From Lederbergia citri (GTDB lineage: Bacteria > Bacillota > Bacilli > Bacillales > Bacillaceae_C), in contig NZ_JAGYPG010000003.1 of NCBI RefSeq assembly GCF_018343625.1, forward strand, positions 189,102 through 253,101: 64,000 bases of DNA, read 5' to 3'. The translations under genes were made by a program, and so were the position numbers. Below, piece after piece: positions 60,367-64,000 of this stretch. Below the pieces are notes generated by a model that had not been told where the DNA came from, did no database searches, and worked only from the letters and a program-made list of their open reading frames with translations. How positions within the stretch are numbered: the first letter of the stretch is position 1; each line of letters begins with the position of its first letter.

Positions 60367-61691
60367 TGGATATGACGAAAAGGGAGAAAGCGATTCAGAA
60401 AGCATTTAAAGAACGAATGGATGAAACAGAGCTACTAAACTGTATGCGTTGCGGTTTTTGTTTGCCGGCATGTCCAACTTATATAGAAACTGGATTTGAC
60501 GAAACGCAATCACCGCGTGGACGAATTGCTTTAATGAAAGCGGTCCATGATGGCTTGATTTCCCCAGATGATGATGTCGAGAGGTCGCTCAATCTTTGTC
60601 TCGGATGCCGTGCATGTGAGCCAGTTTGCCCAGCGGGGGTTCAATATGGGCATTTGCTTGAAGAAGCAAGGGATATCTTTAATGAATATAACCGCCATTC
60701 TCTTCCTGTAAAAACGGTGAGGAAAACAGTGTTTGAAGGAGTATTTCCTCATCAAAACCGAATGGAGAAAACAATTGGCTTGCTTAGCTTTTATCAACGG
60801 AGCGGATTACAAAAGGCTGTTCGAAAAATAGGTTTTATGAAGTTGTTTCCGGAAAATCTCAGACAAATGGAAAAAGTGTTACCTGAAGTGCCTTCGCGAA
60901 AGGAAATGAAAAATAGACCTATGAAGCTTCCTGCTAATACGAATCAAGTAAAATCAAAAGTAGCCTTCTTTAGTGGGTGTTTAATGGATACGATGTTTAT
61001 GGAAACGAATGATGCGACGTTAAAGCTTCTGCAAAAAGCAGGATGTGAAATCGTCATTCCAGAAGGGCAGAATTGCTGCGGTGCTTTGCATGGTCATAGC
61101 GGTGAAAAGGATAAAGCGATGGAGCTTGCTAAGAAAAATATTGATGCTTTTGAAGATACAGGCGCAGACTATATTATTGTTAATGCTGGAGGTTGCGGTG
61201 CGTTTTTAATAGATTATGGTCACTTGCTAAAAGATGATCCTGAGTATGCGGATCGCGCAAAAGCGTTCGCGGGAAAAATGAAAGACATTTCCGAAATATT
61301 ATACGAACTCGATTTCCATCAACAAGTTCCTCTTTCCATCAAAAATCAAACCATTACGTACCAGGACTCCTGCCATCTGCGCAACGTAATGAAAACATTT
61401 TTAGCACCACGGGCACTGATTACGGCAATCAAAGGTGCAGAATTTAAAGAAATGGATAAAGCGGATAGCTGTTGCGGATCTGCAGGAATTTATAATATTA
61501 TAGAACCCGAAATGTCCATGCGAATATTAGATCATAAAATGGAGAAAGTAGTTGAAACAAAAGCTCACACAATTGTAACAGCCAACCCGGGATGCCTCCT
61601 GCAAATGAAGTTGGGGATTGAAAGGGAAGGATTGTCAGATCGCGTACGTGCGGTGCATATTGTTGATTTGTTGCTGGAGGCGTGTAACTAA
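60363..61691 (+). CDS. glcF: Glycolate oxidase iron-sulfur subunit GlcF
   Basis: A 442-residue iron-sulfur protein that transfers electrons from GlcD to the respiratory chain. Two ferredoxin motifs: CMRCGFCLPACP and CLGCRACEPVCP. Two later Cys-rich CCG motifs (QNCCGALHG and SCCGSAGIY) are typical of the GlcF/HdrB group. The ATG overlaps the glcD stop. Followed by a terminator. Confidence 0.94.
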   Translation: MMDMTKREKAIQKAFKERMDETELLNCMRCGFCLPACPTYIETGFDETQSPRGRIALMKAVHDGLISPDDDVERSLNLCLGCRACEPVCPAGVQYGHLLEEARDIFNEYNRHSLPVKTVRKTVFEGVFPHQNRMEKTIGLLSFYQRSGLQKAVRKIGFMKLFPENLRQMEKVLPEVPSRKEMKNRPMKLPANTNQVKSKVAFFSGCLMDTMFMETNDATLKLLQKAGCEIVIPEGQNCCGALHGHSGEKDKAMELAKKNIDAFEDTGADYIIVNAGGCGAFLIDYGHLLKDDPEYADRAKAFAGKMKDISEILYELDFHQQVPLSIKNQTITYQDSCHLRNVMKTFLAPRALITAIKGAEFKEMDKADSCCGSAGIYNIIEPEMSMRILDHKMEKVVETKAHTIVTANPGCLLQMKLGIEREGLSDRVRAVHIVDLLLEACN

Positions 61692-61697
61692 GAAATT

Positions 61698-61745
61698 AAA
61701 GAATGACGAAACATTAATCGATTCGTCATTCTTTTGCTTTTTTTG
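61698..61745 (+). terminator. Terminator after glcF
   Basis: AAAGAATGACGAA (61698-61710) pairs with TTCGTCATTCTTT (61722-61734), then TTGCTTTTTTT. It overlaps the 3' codons of the convergent membrane-protein gene. Confidence 0.9.
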
Positions 61746-62265
61746 GCGAAATAAAATAGCTCATTGATATAGCGAAATCTATTCCAAGCACAAGTGTCCA
61801 AACTTTTAAAAATCCTGCCAACACTGCTGTTCTGGAAGCATCGTTGATAAAAAAGATAAGCCCAACTAGAAAACCTGCACCTATAATGTATGCAAGTAGA
61901 TGCTGCCCCCAACTTTTAAAATAATGTTTGGCATAATCCAATCCATATCGTCGTTTGGGCTTGGGACCTTGCTTCGTAATGTAATATTGAAAGCGAACAT
62001 CAGCCCATTGAATCATACTCTTACCAAAGGCAATCGAGACACCAATATAAATTGCAGCCAGTGCATGTGCAACTGTAGCAGTAGCGCCGCGATAAAGATC
62101 CACGCTCGTCGCAATTAATAATATTAAATCAATGACTGGGGTAAGGGCTAAGAGAATTAAACCAAGCTTCTTATATTTCAAAATATATCTTGTGACAAGT
62201 CCTAAAATAATCAATACCCAAAAACCAATTTCACTCGCTACAATCAACCAAGCTACTAAATTCAA
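61726..62265 (-). CDS. Integral membrane protein of unknown function
   Basis: A 179-residue protein with five predicted membrane helices and a central basic cytoplasmic loop GPKPKRRYGLDYAKHYFKSW. It resembles Bacillus YmcC-like proteins by layout only (uncertain). Its last codons lie in the glcF terminator. Ribosome site AGGTGTTTC; ATG start. Confidence 0.75.
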   Translation of the reverse strand: MNLVAWLIVASEIGFWVLIILGLVTRYILKYKKLGLILLALTPVIDLILLIATSVDLYRGATATVAHALAAIYIGVSIAFGKSMIQWADVRFQYYITKQGPKPKRRYGLDYAKHYFKSWGQHLLAYIIGAGFLVGLIFFINDASRTAVLAGFLKVWTLVLGIDFAISMSYFISPKKAKE

Positions 62266-62488
62266 AGAAACACCTCATTTTTCAAGTTACGGATTAAAGT
62301 AGATTAGTAATATAACAATAGGTAATTAATACACACTTTTGATATACTTTATTACGCATAATGCCAAAAATGGAACCATCTTCCCTATTATAACGATGGA
62401 ATTTGTAATATGAAAAGGCATCGAGAATAAAAAATTCACTAAAAATATTTGAATGATAAAAAAATTGGATGATAAGTAGGTGTAAATA

Positions 62489-63148
62489 ATGGACAAACAT
62501 TTATTTCTTTTCGGTGGCGGACCTCCCTTTACTTTAAACATGGCAAAGTTATTTGTAAGGAAAACTTCCCACTCGAAAGAACCGATCTCCATTTTATTCG
62601 TTGAAAGGGACGGCTGGGAGGAATATATGCCGGTTTATACTCAAGCATTGGAGGACTTAGGAATAAACGATTTTCATTACTTGCCTCTTCCTAACATACC
62701 AATTGAGCAAGTGATCGAGTGTCTCACCAAAAGCTCAGGAATCATTATTGGGGGCGGGGATACGAATTTATATGCAGATTATATCGTTGAAACTGAAATC
62801 TCTAATATTATTAAAGAACGATATAAATCAGGTATCCCGGTTGCGGGATTTTCGGCGGGAGCGTTAATAAGCCTAGAACAATGCATTATTTCCCCTAAAG
62901 ATAATGCACAAAACGAATTTCAACAACGAAAAGGTTTGGGACTACTATCAAATGTATTGATAGCCGTACATTTTTCTGAATGGAAAGATGAAGATCATTT
63001 AAGAAATGCCGCAGTTCATTTTAACGGTCATGTCAATTATGGAATTGATGAAAGTACGGGTATGTATTTTTTAAACGGACATCTTGAATCAACTGAAGGT
63101 AAAGGTGTTTATCGTTTAGAAAATGGAATGATAAATAAGATAAATTAA
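62489..63148 (+). CDS. S51 family peptidase (dipeptidase E/cyanophycinase-like)
   Basis: A 219-residue type 1 glutamine amidotransferase-like fold. Nucleophile Ser122 in AGFSAGAL, and the preceding GIIIGGGDTNLY loop of the S51 family. Dipeptidase E acts on Asp-X dipeptides, but family members vary. Its ATG follows a GTAGGTG site. Short operon with its own terminator. Confidence 0.88.
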   Translation: MDKHLFLFGGGPPFTLNMAKLFVRKTSHSKEPISILFVERDGWEEYMPVYTQALEDLGINDFHYLPLPNIPIEQVIECLTKSSGIIIGGGDTNLYADYIVETEISNIIKERYKSGIPVAGFSAGALISLEQCIISPKDNAQNEFQQRKGLGLLSNVLIAVHFSEWKDEDHLRNAAVHFNGHVNYGIDESTGMYFLNGHLESTEGKGVYRLENGMINKIN

Positions 63149-63158
63149 CAAGATTCAA

Positions 63159-63200
63159 TAACCAGTCGGAAGGTAGATAAGCCAACTGGTTATTTTATTT
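63159..63200 (+). terminator. Terminator after the S51 gene
   Basis: TAACCAGT (63159-63166) pairs with ACTGGTTA (63185-63192), followed by TTTTATTT. Confidence 0.8.
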
Positions 63201-63293
63201 GGCTCTTTCCCAAACATAGTTGCAATTAGATGTAAATCTAAATAACGAGAAATAGATTTTATCCTTGGAAAATAGAAACCCATAATAAATATC

Positions 63294-63911
63294 TTATTTT
63301 AGAAAATAATTTGAAATATTGAATATCCCATGCAGTAAAATGCTTGGATAAATCGATTCTGTTTTTTGACGAATCCAAGAAAAGATTAATCCAAGTAAAA
63401 ATGTAAACACGCCATATGAAACTGCATCTGTCATTGTACTACCATTTGCCAAAGATCCTAAAAAATGAATAGTACCGAAACCTACTGATGAATACCAAAA
63501 GCCAAACTGTTTTTGGACAAACCCTCTCCAAAATAGTTCTTCTGAAATGGATACAAAAAACAGTTGAAATAAAATGGTACTTAAAGAGGGTACGTAAAAT
63601 TGTAATATTCCTTTTGAAAAATAATCAGCCAATTTGGTTAGAAAAAGAACACTAAGTGAAATTAAACTATACCAAATCAAATTTTCTTTCCATTTGCCCA
63701 ATTTTAAACCCATTTCTCTTACTTTACTTTTTGTTAAACTACCAAGCAAAATAAATAACAGTAGATTAAAAGAAACGCCAATGTAATTCCATTCCCATAC
63801 ATCTCTTTGCCATTCCATCAAGCTAAAACCATTTATAGAAATGAACGCTGGAACCGAAAGACACAAAAATAAAGCGATAATTAAAAGGAAAAAATATGTT
63901 ATTTTCTTCAA
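63294..63911 (-). CDS. CPBP family intramembrane metalloprotease
   Basis: A 205-residue CPBP protease with about six hydrophobic segments. The glutamate motif is FVSISEELFWRGFVQKQFG, with later His in FGTIHFLGS and LLHGIFNIS. Start is TTG 63911, with AGGAGATG 7 bases upstream. A second CPBP member in the window, of different length and sequence from the one at 6.2 kb. Confidence 0.88.
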   Translation of the reverse strand: MKKITYFFLLIIALFLCLSVPAFISINGFSLMEWQRDVWEWNYIGVSFNLLLFILLGSLTKSKVREMGLKLGKWKENLIWYSLISLSVLFLTKLADYFSKGILQFYVPSLSTILFQLFFVSISEELFWRGFVQKQFGFWYSSVGFGTIHFLGSLANGSTMTDAVSYGVFTFLLGLIFSWIRQKTESIYPSILLHGIFNISNYFLK

Positions 63912-64000
63912 GCTAACATCTCCTGTTATAAAAAGTAATTTGTCATCACTCTATTAAATTTAAAATACAAAAAGCTTAAATTCATTATTCAATTCATCAT

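Overview
The window looks like chromosome of a mesophilic, low-GC, endospore-forming member of the Bacillaceae (Bacillus in the broad sense). The evidence is strong AGGAGG-type ribosome sites, frequent TTG and GTG starts, a splAB spore photoproduct lyase pair behind a sigma-G promoter, a UvsE endonuclease, MprF, EcsC and YhgE family proteins, and a Fur/PerR-type iron-efflux locus. No phage or integrase gene is present. Most of the window is ordinary chromosomal housekeeping and stress genes in short operons, usually closed by clear hairpin terminators.

Layout. 0-6.1 kb: a sugar uptake and phosphorolysis operon (lipoprotein binding protein, two permeases, GH65 phosphorylase, beta-phosphoglucomutase) with no ATPase of its own. 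6.1-10 kb: CPBP protease, arylamine N-acetyltransferase, and a PfeT-like P1B4 ATPase behind Fur and PerR boxes. 10-18 kb: zinc-ribbon membrane protein, SRPBCC protein, a PadR/DUF2812 operon, a nuclease-XPD helicase fusion, YhgE, EcsC. 18-29 kb: intergenic repeat element, MprF, TetR/MMPL pair, UvsE, AEC transporter, AhpD-like protein, and selD-mnmH (selenium modification of tRNA). 29-38 kb: DUF898, His-rich probable coat protein, tRNA-Ser beside a tRNA relic, DinB proteins, and a glycosyltransferase-DedA-patatin lipid operon. 38-48 kb: DUF4309-polysaccharide deacetylase lipoprotein, GNAT, two nucleotidyltransferases, BNR-repeat protein, MFS transporter, a frameshifted MscS channel, and a PadR-DUF1700-DUF4097 operon. 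48-54 kb: a putative peptide quorum-sensing locus, a Mta-like MerR/TipAS regulator, a 51-bp hairpin repeat array, and a TetR-controlled ABC exporter. 54-64 kb: splAB, ferritin-like protein, methyltransferase, C45 peptidase, DedA, glycolate oxidase glcD-glcF, S51 peptidase, CPBP protease.

The most notable locus is at 48.0-49.6 kb. A PlcR/Rgg-like regulator (HTH plus TPR-like helices) is followed 43 bp later by a short secreted protein made of a signal peptide and seven tandem 18-residue units. The 13-residue core AGQPLPELPTQHS is invariant in all seven although the DNA varies silently. This has the architecture of a multi-copy pheromone precursor encoded next to its cytoplasmic receptor, and is proposed here as an undescribed RNPP-type signalling system.

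Other points of regulation that can be read directly: a MerR-type promoter with a 19-bp spacer and central dyad, a sigma-G promoter whose -35 lies across the stop codon of the upstream gene, two PadR operators, and a 104-bp concentric dyad between a TetR gene and its ABC exporter.
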